From NCBI GenBank assembly GCA_002281855.1, contig NCHQ01000003.1:124001-188000 (forward strand): a stretch of DNA of 64,000 bases, written 5' to 3'. The translations under genes and the position numbers were made by a program. The stretch is from Rhodospirillales bacterium 24-66-33 (GTDB taxonomy: Bacteria > Pseudomonadota > Alphaproteobacteria > Reyranellales > Reyranellaceae). Below are positions 9,083-18,600 of the stretch, piece by piece (within the stretch, counting starts at the first letter, position 1; every line of letters starts with the position of its first letter). The notes below the pieces were generated by a model. It was not told where the DNA came from. It did no database searches and saw only the letters and a list, made by a program, of their open reading frames with translations.

Positions 9083-9096
9083 TTTGTGATCACAAA
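9083..9096. promoter_or_regulatory. Candidate GntR operator 2
   Basis: The perfect 14-base palindrome TTTGTGATCACAAA lies 32 bases upstream of the GntR start codon, well placed to repress the regulator's own transcription. It shares TGTGATCACA exactly with the site at 9028-9037. Confidence 0.65.
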
Positions 9097-9127
9097 TTCA
9101 GCGCGCGTGGGTTAAGCTCCCCAACCG

Positions 9128-9883
9128 ATGCCCCGTACCGCGACCACTCTGGATGCCGCCGACACCTCGCTCCGCCAGCAGGTCTACAATTCCCTGCGGG
9201 AAGCGCTGACGTCGGGACGCTTCGCGCCGGGCCAGAAGGTCACCTTCCGCTACGTTGCCGGCGTTCTGGGCGTCAGCCTGACGCCGGTGCGCGAGGCGCT
9301 GCGCCGACTGGTCGCCGAGGGCGCGTTCGAGATGAATCCCAACCGGTCGGTCCGCGTCCCGCTGATGACCCGCGACAAGGTCCTCGAATTGCGCGACATC
9401 CGGATGGAACTGGAGGGTCTCGCCGCCGCCAAGGCGGCCCTCGCCGCGACGCGCCCCCAGACTGCCGAGATCCGCCGCGCCGCGCGTGAGATCCTGGTTG
9501 CCCGCACGCGCGGCGACAGCGCGACCGATCGCCAGAAGGTGCGCGAGTTCCATTTCGCCGTCTATGCGGCGGCGGCGCAGCCGACACTGTTGCGCCTGAT
9601 CGAGGGGCTGTGGCTGCAGACCGGCCCTTACATGAACCTCCTCTATCCCGACTTCATCTCTTCGTCGCGTGGACCGGCCGGGCGCCAGCGCCTCATCGCG
9701 GCGTTGGAGGCCGGCGATGCGGCGGCTGCCCGCCGGGAGATGGAGAACGATATCCGCCGCGCGCTTTCCTATGTGGCGGGCCTTGCCGACGAGAACGGCA
9801 ACATCGCGCCGGCAGTCCCGGCAACCACCAGGAAGCGACGCAGTCCGGCGGCGAGCGCCGTCTTCGAACTTCAAGTCAACTGA
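9128..9883 (+). CDS. GntR-family regulator with FCD ligand domain
   Basis: 251-residue regulator. The N-terminal winged helix (about residues 15-80) shows LRQQVYNSLREALTSGRF and LGVSLTPVREALRRL, the typical GntR recognition helix. An all-helical FCD domain (about 90-230) with metal-ligand-like positions D-x3-E (RDIRMELEG) and an EFHFAVY segment follows. It is transcribed away from the aminotransferase/ABC operon, with two identical palindromes between them, and is followed 14 bases later by a class IV aminotransferase gene. It probably represses the importer and both aminotransferases until the imported compound or a catabolite appears. Confidence 0.9.
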   Translation: MPRTATTLDAADTSLRQQVYNSLREALTSGRFAPGQKVTFRYVAGVLGVSLTPVREALRRLVAEGAFEMNPNRSVRVPLMTRDKVLELRDIRMELEGLAAAKAALAATRPQTAEIRRAAREILVARTRGDSATDRQKVREFHFAVYAAAAQPTLLRLIEGLWLQTGPYMNLLYPDFISSSRGPAGRQRLIAALEAGDAAAARREMENDIRRALSYVAGLADENGNIAPAVPATTRKRRSPAASAVFELQVN

Positions 9884-9897
9884 TCAGGAGGATCATC

Positions 9898-10827
9898 ATG
9901 GCCCAGCAGCTCAGCAATCAACGCATCGCCTGGTTCAACGGCAAGTTCGTGCCGGAGAACGAGGTCATGATCCCGTTCCGCGACCGCAGCTGGAAGTACG
10001 GCGACGGCGCCTTCGACATGACCCGCACCTTCAACGGCGTGCCGTTCCGCTTGAAGGAGCATATCGACCGCTTCTACCGCTCGCTGCGCTACCTGCAGAT
10101 CGACCCGGGCCTGTCGCCGAAGGAGATGATCGCCCACAGCGAGGAGGTCGTGGCCCGCAACGAGCATCTGCGCGCCGATGTCGGCGACTGGTGGCTGGGC
10201 CAGCGGGTGAGCCGCGGCGTCGACGCGGTGGGCGACGAGGGCTGGGAAAATGTCGGCCCGCAGGTCGTGATCGAAATGACCCCCCTGCCGCTCGCCAAGC
10301 GCGGCAAGCTCTATCGCGAGGGCGCCGAAGCGATGACCACGACGGCGCGCCGCATCGCCCCGTCGATGCTCTCGCCCCGTGCCAAGACGCACAACTACCT
10401 CAACATGATCATGGCCGAGAAGCCGATCAAGGCGCTCAATCCCGACGCCTGGCCGATCCTGCTCGACGAGAACGGCAACCTCGCCGAGGGCCTCGGCAGC
10501 AACATCTTCATCGTGCGCGAGGGCCAGCTCTTCACGCCGTCCGAACGCTACGTCCTGCCGGGCGTCAGCCGCCAGATGACCATGGACATGGCCAAGCAGA
10601 TCGGCGTCGAGTGCACGCCGGGCGACATCGACCTGTTCGATGCCGCCAATGCCGAGGAGATGTTCCTCACCTCGACCAGCCTCTGCATCCTGCCGGTGAA
10701 GAGCTTCAACGGTGCGCCGGTCGGCGACGGCAAGGCGCCGGGCCCGATCACGAAGAAGCTGATCGACGCCTACGCCAAGAGTGTCGGCTGCGATTTCGTG
10801 GCCCAGTACCTCAAGTTCTCGCAGTAG
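9898..10827 (+). CDS. Class IV aminotransferase (BCAT/D-amino acid transaminase-like)
   Basis: 309-residue fold-type IV PLP aminotransferase. The N-terminus has FVPENEVMIPFRDRSWKYGD, the catalytic lysine sits in SPRAKTHNYLN (about residue 162) and the second half has EGLGSNIFIV and LPGVSR, all as in branched-chain and D-amino acid aminotransferases. The start at 9898 follows AGGAGG, and 14 bases separate it from the GntR stop, so the two are an operon. Together with the class III enzyme across the promoter it suggests two successive or alternative transaminations of the imported substrate. Substrate and stereochemistry cannot be assigned from sequence. Confidence 0.88.
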   Translation: MAQQLSNQRIAWFNGKFVPENEVMIPFRDRSWKYGDGAFDMTRTFNGVPFRLKEHIDRFYRSLRYLQIDPGLSPKEMIAHSEEVVARNEHLRADVGDWWLGQRVSRGVDAVGDEGWENVGPQVVIEMTPLPLAKRGKLYREGAEAMTTTARRIAPSMLSPRAKTHNYLNMIMAEKPIKALNPDAWPILLDENGNLAEGLGSNIFIVREGQLFTPSERYVLPGVSRQMTMDMAKQIGVECTPGDIDLFDAANAEEMFLTSTSLCILPVKSFNGAPVGDGKAPGPITKKLIDAYAKSVGCDFVAQYLKFSQ

Positions 10828-10854
10828 CGAGACAGCACTCTACGCAGTGCATGG

Positions 10855-10876
10855 AGAGGGGGAGACTTCCCCCTCT
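10855..10876 (+). terminator. Hairpin downstream of class IV aminotransferase
   Basis: Perfect 9-bp inverted repeat AGAGGGGGA/TCCCCCTCT with a 4-base loop, 28 bases after the stop codon. No T-run follows, so it may be a factor-assisted terminator or an mRNA 3'-end hairpin. Confidence 0.5.
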
Positions 10877-10969
10877 GCCGGGCGTAGACTCTTTCCTTGT
10901 GGTGGATCGCGCTCTGTCGTGATCACGACGGACCGCGACCTTCGGACTTTCGTTCGCAAGGAGGCAGTC

Positions 10970-11845
10970 ATGGCGACCCAGAACCACATCCGCAATCCCC
11001 TCGAATGGGGATGGGACCATCTCAAGCAGACAAGCCAGGCCGTCGGGTCGACGGCCGATTCGATGGACGGAGCCTGGGACGATCGCGCGACCGCGCCGCC
11101 CACGGTACGTCGCATCACCGCCGCCGATGTCGGCGACGCGCTGGCCAAGGGGGTCCGCGATTTCGGCGCCGCCCGCACCGATGTCGTGATGCTCTGCCTG
11201 CTCTATCCCCTCGCCGGCCTCGCGATCTCCCGCATGGCCTTCGACTACGGCATGCTGGCGCTGGTCTTCCCGCTGATCGCGGGCTTTGCCCTGATCGCGC
11301 CGATGTTCGGGCTCGGCCTCTACGAGATCAGCCGTCGGCGGGAGCAAGGGCTCGAGACCCGCTGGACGGATGCCTTCGCGGTCGCGCGCTCACCAAACAT
11401 CGGCCGGATCATGGTCATGAGCCTGCTGCTGCTCGCGATCTTCTGCCTGTGGCTGTTCGCGGCGAACCTGCTCTACACCGTCACTCTCGGGCCGGACGCC
11501 CCCGTCTCGGCGCAGGCTTTCGTGCGCGACGCCCTGACCACGCCGCAGGGCCTGACGATGACCATCGTGGGCATCGGCGTGGGCTTCCTGTTCGCGCTCG
11601 TCGTCCTGGTGATCAGCGTCGTGTCGCTTCCGATGCTGCTCGATCGCCCTGTCGGCGTCGGCACCGCCATCGCCACCTCGGTCCGCGCGGTGCGGCAGAA
11701 CCCGGGCCCGATGGCGATGTGGGGCGTGATCGTGGCGGCGGGCCTCTTTGTGGGAGCCCTCCCCCTGCTGATCGGGCTCGCCATCGTGCTGCCGGTACTG
11801 GGCCACGCGACGTGGCACCTCTATAGAAAGGTCGTCGTGAACTAA
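10970..11845 (+). CDS. DUF2189-type multi-pass membrane protein
   Basis: 291-residue inner-membrane protein of unknown function, resembling the DUF2189 family. A hydrophilic N-terminal 80 residues is followed by about six membrane segments, including MLCLLYPLAGLAISRMAF, a segment around LALVFPLIAGFALIAPMFGL, MSLLLLAIFCLWLFAANLL and a C-terminal segment near VLPVLGHATWHLYRK. The start at 10970 follows AAGGAGG; the frame is open 63 codons further upstream, but that part covers the hairpin and palindrome. The gene is probably cotranscribed with the NCS2 permease 19 bases downstream. No functional residues stand out. Confidence 0.8.
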   Translation: MATQNHIRNPLEWGWDHLKQTSQAVGSTADSMDGAWDDRATAPPTVRRITAADVGDALAKGVRDFGAARTDVVMLCLLYPLAGLAISRMAFDYGMLALVFPLIAGFALIAPMFGLGLYEISRRREQGLETRWTDAFAVARSPNIGRIMVMSLLLLAIFCLWLFAANLLYTVTLGPDAPVSAQAFVRDALTTPQGLTMTIVGIGVGFLFALVVLVISVVSLPMLLDRPVGVGTAIATSVRAVRQNPGPMAMWGVIVAAGLFVGALPLLIGLAIVLPVLGHATWHLYRKVVVN

Positions 11846-11864
11846 GAAGACAAAGAGGGGGAGA

Positions 11865-13142
11865 ATGCTCGACTGGACGGTGAAACAGCCGGCCGACGGC
11901 GTGGTCGTCGCGCCGGACGAGCGGCTGCCGTGGCCGCAGACCGTGGCACTTGGCATCCAGCATGTGGTGGCGATGTTCGGGGCCACCGTGCTGGGCCCCC
12001 TGCTGATGGGCTTCGATCCCAACGTCGCCATCCTGATGAGCGGCGTCGGCACGCTGATCTTCTTCGTGGCCGTGGGCGGCAGGGTCCCGAGCTATGTCGG
12101 GTCCTCCTTCGCCTTCATCTCCGTGGTCGTGGCGGCGACCGGATACGCCGGCCAGGGCGCCAACGCCAACATCGCCCTCGCGCTTGGGGGGATCGTGATC
12201 TGCGGCGCCCTCTATGCGCTGATCGGCCTGGTCGTGATGGCGAGCGGGACCGGCTGGATCGAACGGCTGATGCCGCCGGTGGTGACCGGCGCCGTGGTCG
12301 CGGTGATCGGCCTCAACCTTGCCGCCGTACCCATCAAGAACATGGCGCCGACCTCGTTCGATGCCTGGATGCAGGCCGTAACCTTCCTGAGCATCGCCTT
12401 GGTCGCGGTCTTCACGCGCGGCATGACGCGGCGCCTGCTGGTGCTGGTCGGGCTGGTCGTGGCCACCCTCGTCTATGCGCTGCTGGCCAACGGGCTCGGC
12501 TGGGGCAAGCCGGTGAGCGCCGCCCTGCTCGAGCAAGCCGCCTGGTTCGGCGTGCCTGCCTTTACCGCGCCGGTCTTCGACACCCGGGCGATCGTGCTGA
12601 TCGCGCCCGTCGCCCTGATCCTGGTCGCCGAAAATCTCGGCCATCTGCGCGCCGTGAGCGCCATGACGGGCCGCAACATGGATCCCTATGTCGGCCGAGC
12701 CTTCCTGGGCGATGGCATCGCGACCATGGTGGCGGGCGGTGTCGGCGGCACCGGCGTCACCACCTATGCCGAGAATATCGGCGTGATGGCCGCGACGCGC
12801 ATCTACTCGACCGCCCTGTTCGTGATCGCCGGCCTGTTCGCCATCCTGCTGGGCTTCTCGCCCAAGTTCGGGGCATTGATCCACTCCATCCCGCTGCCGG
12901 TGATGGGCGGCGTGAGCATCGTCGTGTTCGGTCTGATCGCCGTCGCCGGCGCCAAGATCTGGGTCGACAACAAGGTGGACTTCACCCAGAGCCGCAACCT
13001 CATGGTGGCCGGCATCACGCTCGTGCTCGGCACCGGCGACTTCACCCTGAAGTTCGGCGAATTCGCCCTGGGCGGCATTGGGACGGCGACCTTCGGCGCG
13101 GTCCTCCTCAATGCGGTTCTCGATCGCGAGAACCGCCGGTAA
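11865..13142 (+). CDS. NCS2-family nucleobase (uracil/xanthine) permease
   Basis: 425-residue transporter of the nucleobase:cation symporter-2 family, importing uracil or a related base with protons. Family features are the N-terminal ALGIQHVVAMFGATVLGPL, a GSSFAFI motif in TM3, the TM8 region VAENLGHLRAV and TM10 GVGGTGVTTYAENIGVMAATR, where the Glu of TYAENIG is a conserved substrate residue in UraA-type proteins. About 14 hydrophobic segments are visible. Length and motifs fit UraA/RutG better than xanthine/urate permeases. No pyrimidine catabolic genes are adjacent, so it may serve salvage. Confidence 0.9.
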   Translation: MLDWTVKQPADGVVVAPDERLPWPQTVALGIQHVVAMFGATVLGPLLMGFDPNVAILMSGVGTLIFFVAVGGRVPSYVGSSFAFISVVVAATGYAGQGANANIALALGGIVICGALYALIGLVVMASGTGWIERLMPPVVTGAVVAVIGLNLAAVPIKNMAPTSFDAWMQAVTFLSIALVAVFTRGMTRRLLVLVGLVVATLVYALLANGLGWGKPVSAALLEQAAWFGVPAFTAPVFDTRAIVLIAPVALILVAENLGHLRAVSAMTGRNMDPYVGRAFLGDGIATMVAGGVGGTGVTTYAENIGVMAATRIYSTALFVIAGLFAILLGFSPKFGALIHSIPLPVMGGVSIVVFGLIAVAGAKIWVDNKVDFTQSRNLMVAGITLVLGTGDFTLKFGEFALGGIGTATFGAVLLNAVLDRENRR

Positions 13143-13259
13143 TCCCAGGAAGCGCAACACGGCATCTTGTGGCTGGTCGCAAGCGCGTATGCCAAGACAG
13201 CAGCGCTTTGACGGCCGCGCCGGTTTGTCCCCGGAGCGCAACAATCGAGGATGTGAGCG

Positions 13260-14810
13260 ATGGCGACGCAGTGGGGAGAGGGCTATGTCACGGACCTGGA
13301 GTACACGGCAGGTTACTATCGCGAACTGAACCCGTCGCTCCTCAGGTTCGCCTGCCTCCATGCCGGCATCCAACCACCGCCTGCCGGGCCCCTGAACTAC
13401 CTGGAGCTGGGCTTCGGACAGGGGCTCAGCCTCAACATCCACGCCGCGGCCTGCCCCGGAACCTATTGGGGAACGGACTTCAATCCGTCCCATACCGCCC
13501 GTGCCGCGCAGTTCACCGATCCGCAGGACGGCAGCATCCGCCTGCTCAACGATTCCTTCTCGGAACTTCAGGCCCGATCCGACCTGCCCGATTTCGACGT
13601 CATCGCGCTGCACGGCGTCTGGTCGTGGATCTCCGATGCCAACCGCCGCGCCATCGTCGATATCGCCCGCCGGAAGCTGAAAGTCGGGGGCATCCTCTCC
13701 GTTTCCTACTACTGCGATCCGGGCTGGGCCGCCCTGCAGCCGCTGAGGCACCTGATCTATCTCCATACACAGATGGGCACGGCGCCGGCGGGTGGCCTGG
13801 CCGCCGGCGTCGAGCAGGCTCTCGCCTTCTCCAGCAAGCTCGAAAAAGCCGGCGCCCTCTATTTCCGGAACAATCCGCAGGTTGGTCCCTTCCTTCAGGC
13901 CATCTCGGCGATGGACCGCAAATACCTGGTCCACGAGTATCTCGGTGAGGACTGGCAGCCGATGGCGTTTTCCCAGGTCGTCGAGTGGTTCGCACCGGCG
14001 CGTGTCGAGTTCGCGGCATCCGCAAACCTGCTGGACCAGGTGGAGAACCTCATGCTGAATCCGGCCGGCCGGCAGCTGGTCGCCGAGACCGGCAATCGTG
14101 TACTGCGCGAGACGATGCGGGACTATCTCGTGCATCAGCGCTTTCGCCGCGACATCTTCGTGAAGGGCCTGCGGCCGCTTTCGGCGGTGGACCGCCTCGA
14201 GCAGCTCGACCGTCAGACGATCGTCCTGAAGAGCCTGCCGTCCCAGGTCCCCTCCAAGATCGCCGGCCCGTTCTTCGAGGCCAGTCTTCAGGCCGATGTT
14301 TACGGGCTCTTGGTCGACGCGCTGGCTTCAGACGGTCATGCGCCCAAAACCATTGCCGACCTGCGTGCACGGGGAGCGGCGCGGAACATCAGCGCCTCCC
14401 ACGTCGTCGAAGGGGTCGCCATGCTGATCGGCATGGGTCACGCCGTCGCCGCCGAGCCCGCCACCGCGGAAAGCCGCCGCCGCTGTGCTGCCCTCAACCG
14501 GGCGCTGTGCGAACGGGCGCGCCGCGGTGACGAGTTTCCCTGCCTGGCGTCGCCCGTCGCCGGTACCGGCATCGAGGTTACCCGCCTGCAGCAATGCTTC
14601 CTGCTGTCGCTCGCCAACGGTGCTGCCCACGCCGCCGCGGTCGCCCGCGATGTCTGGGCCATGCTGTCGGCGCTGGGTCAGAGCGTTCTCAAGGATGGCA
14701 AGGGGATCGAAGGTGCGGAGGCCAATCTCGCCGAACTCGAGAAACAGGCGGCCACGTTCCAGTCGGAGCGGCTGCCGCTGCTGCAATCGCTGGGCGTGTC
14801 CCTGGCCTGA
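13260..14810 (+). CDS. SAM-dependent methyltransferase with regulatory domain
   Basis: 516-residue protein. The N-terminal half (about 1-210) is a class I methyltransferase fold with motif I LNYLELGFGQGLSLN, a second strand ending TYWGTDFNP and the later LPDFDVIALHGVWSWIS. The remainder resembles the methyltransferase regulatory domain (PF10119 type) found with this subclass. The length fits proteins annotated as class I SAM-dependent methyltransferases in alphaproteobacteria. No substrate is known, and neighbours give no clue. A convergent hairpin follows the stop. Confidence 0.8.
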   Translation: MATQWGEGYVTDLEYTAGYYRELNPSLLRFACLHAGIQPPPAGPLNYLELGFGQGLSLNIHAAACPGTYWGTDFNPSHTARAAQFTDPQDGSIRLLNDSFSELQARSDLPDFDVIALHGVWSWISDANRRAIVDIARRKLKVGGILSVSYYCDPGWAALQPLRHLIYLHTQMGTAPAGGLAAGVEQALAFSSKLEKAGALYFRNNPQVGPFLQAISAMDRKYLVHEYLGEDWQPMAFSQVVEWFAPARVEFAASANLLDQVENLMLNPAGRQLVAETGNRVLRETMRDYLVHQRFRRDIFVKGLRPLSAVDRLEQLDRQTIVLKSLPSQVPSKIAGPFFEASLQADVYGLLVDALASDGHAPKTIADLRARGAARNISASHVVEGVAMLIGMGHAVAAEPATAESRRRCAALNRALCERARRGDEFPCLASPVAGTGIEVTRLQQCFLLSLANGAAHAAAVARDVWAMLSALGQSVLKDGKGIEGAEANLAELEKQAATFQSERLPLLQSLGVSLA

Positions 14811-14827
14811 CGCCTCGTGAAGGCGTC
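14809..14827 (+). terminator. Stem-loop at the 3' end of the methyltransferase gene
   Basis: GACGCCT/AGGCGTC perfect 7-bp stem with a 5-base loop, starting inside the stop codon. No T-run follows. Confidence 0.4.
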
Positions 14828-14849
14828 GGCCATAACATTCGCGGGTTTT

Positions 14850-14875
14850 GCGTCGCCCTCATGCAAGGGCGGCGC
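14850..14875. terminator. GC-rich hairpin between convergent genes
   Basis: 10-bp stem with one G-T pair and a 6-base loop (arms 14850-14859 and 14866-14875), eight bases beyond the stop of the minus-strand ialB-like gene. With the stem at 14809 it could end transcription from both sides; neither has a T-run. Confidence 0.4.
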
Positions 14876-14883
14876 CGCGTCCC

Positions 14884-15429
14884 CTACCGGCGTATGGCCG
14901 TAAGGGCCGGCGCAAATCCCTTCATGTTGATCGTGAAGGTGACCGTTCGTCCGTCGGCTGTCTGCAGGACGGCCTCGCCCTGAACCAGAGCCGAGGCTTC
15001 CTTGGCAAAGGCATCGTCGATGGGAAGCGTGGCGGTGCAGAAGGTGGAATCGCACGTAGCGATGGGCACCTTGCGAGACTTGTCGGCAAACTTCAGCTCG
15101 AGGCCAGGGGGAATCGTGAGGCCGGTCACGAAGCGCCACACGTTCACCGGAGCGCCGTCCTTGTTGAGGCCGAGGAACCAGACGAACACCGGCTGGCGCT
15201 GATTGTTGGCTTCCTGCGCGATCACCAGTTCAGCCGAACAGACCCGCTTTTCCTTCGGGTCCGCGCCATCACGGCATGTCACCGTCCAGTTGTCGTAGGT
15301 CAGGATCTCGGTCCGCGACTGCGGGGCAGGAAGACTGGGCGTAGCGGGCGGCTTCTGGGCCTGGACGGCGCCACCCGACACCACCACCCCCAATACCGTG
15401 CACAAGGCCGAGTAGCGGATAGCCTGCAT
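14884..15429 (-). CDS. Invasion-associated locus B (IalB) family protein
   Basis: 181-residue exported protein of the IalB family (PF06776 type), widespread in alphaproteobacteria and of uncertain function outside Bartonella, where it is linked to erythrocyte invasion. The N-terminus MQAIRYSALCTVLGVVVSG ending in AVQAQ is a signal peptide, followed by a Pro-rich linker. Family features in order are YDNWTVTCRD, KRVCSAELV and, towards the end, ATCDSTFCTATLPID, giving two likely disulfide pairs. I choose the ATG at 15429; a GTG 19 codons upstream would put extra residues before the signal peptide. Confidence 0.85.
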   Translation of the reverse strand: MQAIRYSALCTVLGVVVSGGAVQAQKPPATPSLPAPQSRTEILTYDNWTVTCRDGADPKEKRVCSAELVIAQEANNQRQPVFVWFLGLNKDGAPVNVWRFVTGLTIPPGLELKFADKSRKVPIATCDSTFCTATLPIDDAFAKEASALVQGEAVLQTADGRTVTFTINMKGFAPALTAIRR

Positions 15430-15659
15430 CAATCCAAAGGTCACTGTAGGCACGCCCCCGCGAATTCCAAAGGTCGTCGTTTGCACAATCGGGCGACGAA
15501 GCGTCTAGCATTCGGCATTCCTGACGTCCAACTTGCCCCTGCGAGCCAGGTCAAGCGCCTGAAACCGATCGCGTCGTCGCCCCCGAAAGTCAGCCCGATC
15601 AACCGGTGATTGCTGTCGGCAGCACACCGGCCTGGGCGATCTCGATCTTCTCCCCCAAC

Positions 15660-18600
15660 TCAGAACTGCTTGCGGAGTCCGATGTTGAAGCTGGCACCCG
15701 AGAACTGGCCACCGAAACGATAGTCGCCGCGGACGAAGCCAAGGAAGTCCTGCTCCGTCAGCTTGAAATTCAAGCCCGCGGCAACCTGCCCGAAGGTGCC
15801 CACCCGATCGGACGAGGTCTGGAAGGTGTACGCGGAGCCCCCGTTATTTATGGTCGCGGTGGACTGCACCGGAGCCGCGAATTCGTTCCACACCGCGGCC
15901 TGGAGGAAGGGTCCCAGCTGTATCGTCGGAGTCGCCTCGAACGTGGCGCCGACGCTGGCGCCCGCCCTTCCCAGCAGCGAGGTGATCGGCTGGAAGCCGA
16001 TCGATCCGGACGTGCCCGCCAATGCCGGATTGAAGGCCACGCTGTCGAAATTATAGGTGCCCCAGGTGAATCCCAGCAGGGGCTCGACGTAGTAGCGCTC
16101 GGCGAAATCGAACCGGTTCGCGAGTTTGGCGTTGACCGTGACGCCGCGGCCGTTGAGCGGCGTGTTGGGCGCCAGGAGATAGCCGCCTGCGGCGCCCCCC
16201 GCCAGATCGCCACTGAAGGACCGCACGGTGCCGTTGTACTGGTCGTAGCGGACGTCCACATCGGCCGAGAAGGAGCCCTTGGACAGGTTGGCGTAGGCCG
16301 CCACGTAGGGCACCTCCATCGAGATACCGGTATTGGTGCTGCTCGTGGCTCCACCCGGCAGCGGTGTCGTGAAGTTCGAATTGGTGTTCAGGTTCGCATA
16401 GCCGCCGAACACGCCGACGATGACGTTCCACTGGCTGTCCGAGATGTTGAACATGCCGAAGTCTGCGCCCACCTGGACGCCACTGAAGGTGGTCGTGCCC
16501 TGGCTGTTGCCTGCGGCCGGCGAACCCAGCCCGTAAGTCGTGCTGCCCAGATTGGTGTTGGTGCTGCCGTACATGATACGCACCCAGGGGCCGCCATTGA
16601 TCTGATCGCGCTGCGGGGTGTTCGGCCTCGACACGATCGGCGACTCGCCCTGGAAGAAGCCGGCGTTCAGCGACGTGAGCATGCTCGACAGGCCGCCGGC
16701 GACGCCGGCGATCGGACCGCTGTTGAAGACCGACTGCAGGGTGGCGTTCTGTCCGCTGCCGCTTTGGACCAGGTAATTGTTGATGAGGCCCGAGGACAGC
16801 GACGACACGATACCCGTATTGGTGACGGAGAGAGTTCCGCCGCCGTTGAGGGCCAGCACCGTCTGCGGCGCGGAGTAGACCGGGAGGGCACCCCCCGGGC
16901 TGACGTTCGTGAAGGTCATGGTCTGCGCGCCGCTCGACACGCCGTTGACGGTCAGGCGGCTCGTGCCGTTGGTGTCCACGGAGGTGTTGATGACGCCGGT
17001 CCCGCCCAGGCCGCCGGTAATGGTCATCCTATGGGCGGAAGCAGGCGTGACGGTGGTGTTGGAAGAAATGGTGCCACTGTTGATGAACGACGCAACATTG
17101 AAGGTGTTGTTGCTGCCCGTATAGGTCAACACGCCATTGTTGGTCAGGGTGTTCACCCCCGTGACCGTTCCGTTGAAATTGTTGAACGTGCCACCGCCAT
17201 TGTTGACGATGTTCCCGCCCAGCGCGTTCCACGTACCCGTATTGTTGATCGTGCCCGAGTTGCTGTCGACGGCGCCGTTCCAGGTGCCGGCATTCGTGAT
17301 CAGGCTGGCATTGGTGATGACCTTGCCGTTCCACGTGCCGCCGAGGTTGTTGGCGATCGTACCCGTATTGGTGGCGACGTCGCCGTTATAGACGCCGGCG
17401 TTCGACACGCTGCCGGCGTTGTTCAGCGCATCGAACACGGTGCCGAAATTGGTCAGGGTGCCGCCGGCGAGATTGTTGATACCGCCCGCCTGAGAGTCGA
17501 GGATGCCGCCGGCTCCCACGTTGATGATCGCGCCGTTGGTCAGTCCCGCGCCGCCGACCTTGAAGGTGCCGCCCGTCACGTCGACCGACCCGCCGCTGAC
17601 GGTCGCACCGTTCTGAGCCGTGAAGGTGCCGCCCGTGACCTTCGTGCTGCCGTTGGTTTGGGTGAAGCCCGCCGTCGTCAGCGTACCACTGCTCGTCAGC
17701 GTGCCGCCCGCAACCTTGGTCAGGCCTCCGATCGCCATCGTGCCGGCATTGTCGGTGCTGCCGCCCGTCTGCGTGAACAGCGTGCCCTTCAGGGTGCCGG
17801 CCGCGCCGACCGTCACGGCCGCGCCGGTGTTCACCAGGCCGAGCCCCTTCATCTCCGCGGTGCCACCCTTCACGTCGAACGTGCCGGCAGCGAGTTCGCC
17901 GCCGAGGCTGCTGGTGAACGTCCCGCCCGTCACCGTCGTGCTGCCCGCGGTCTGTAGGAAAGTAGTGGTGGTCAGCGTGCCGCTGCTCGTCAGCGTGCCG
18001 CCCGCAACCTTGGTCAGGCCCCCGATCGCCATCGTCCCGGCATTGTCGGTACTGCCGCCCGTCTGCGTGAACAGCGTGCCCTTCAGGGTGCCGGCCGCGC
18101 CGACGGTCACGGTCGCGCCGGTGTTCACCAGTCCGAGACCCTTCATCTCCGCGGTGCCGCCCTTCACGTCGAACGTACCGGCGGCCAGTTCCCCGCCGAG
18201 GCTGCTGGTGAACGTGCCGCCGGTCACCGTCGTGCTGCCCGCGGTCTGCACGAAGCCCGCCGTCGTCAGCGTGCCGCTGCTCGTCAGGGTGCCGCCCGCG
18301 ACCGTGGTCAGGCCCGATACCGCCGTCGTTCCCGCATTGTCGGTGCTGCCGCCCGTCTGAGCGAATTCCGTCGCCTTCAGGGTACCGGCCGCGCCTACGG
18401 TGATCGCCGCGCCAGTGTTGATCAGGCCAACACCGTTCGCCGAGGCTGTCCCGCCCTTCACGTCGAAGGTACCCCCAAGAAGGCCCGCACCACTGGCCGC
18501 CGTGAACGTACCGCCCGTCACCGTCGTGCTGCCGCCGGTCTGCAGGAAAGTATCGGTGGTCAGTGTGCCGCTGGTCGTCAGCGTGCCGCCCGCGACCGTC

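Noticed and set aside
10916..10929. Palindrome GTCGTGATCACGAC upstream of the DUF2189 gene as a third GntR site
   Set aside because: It shares only the 8-base core GTGATCAC with the two operator candidates, and a 14-base palindrome is expected by chance a few times in 64 kb of sequence.
11613..14135. 840-codon minus-strand frame across the NCS2 permease and methyltransferase
   Set aside because: His/Asp/Gln/Gly-rich shadow composition without motifs; it opposes two clear genes.
15606..17957. 783-codon plus-strand frame opposite the autotransporter C-terminus
   Set aside because: Arg/Ala/Gly-rich with no recognisable domain; it lies antisense to the well-supported barrel and Asn-rich region.
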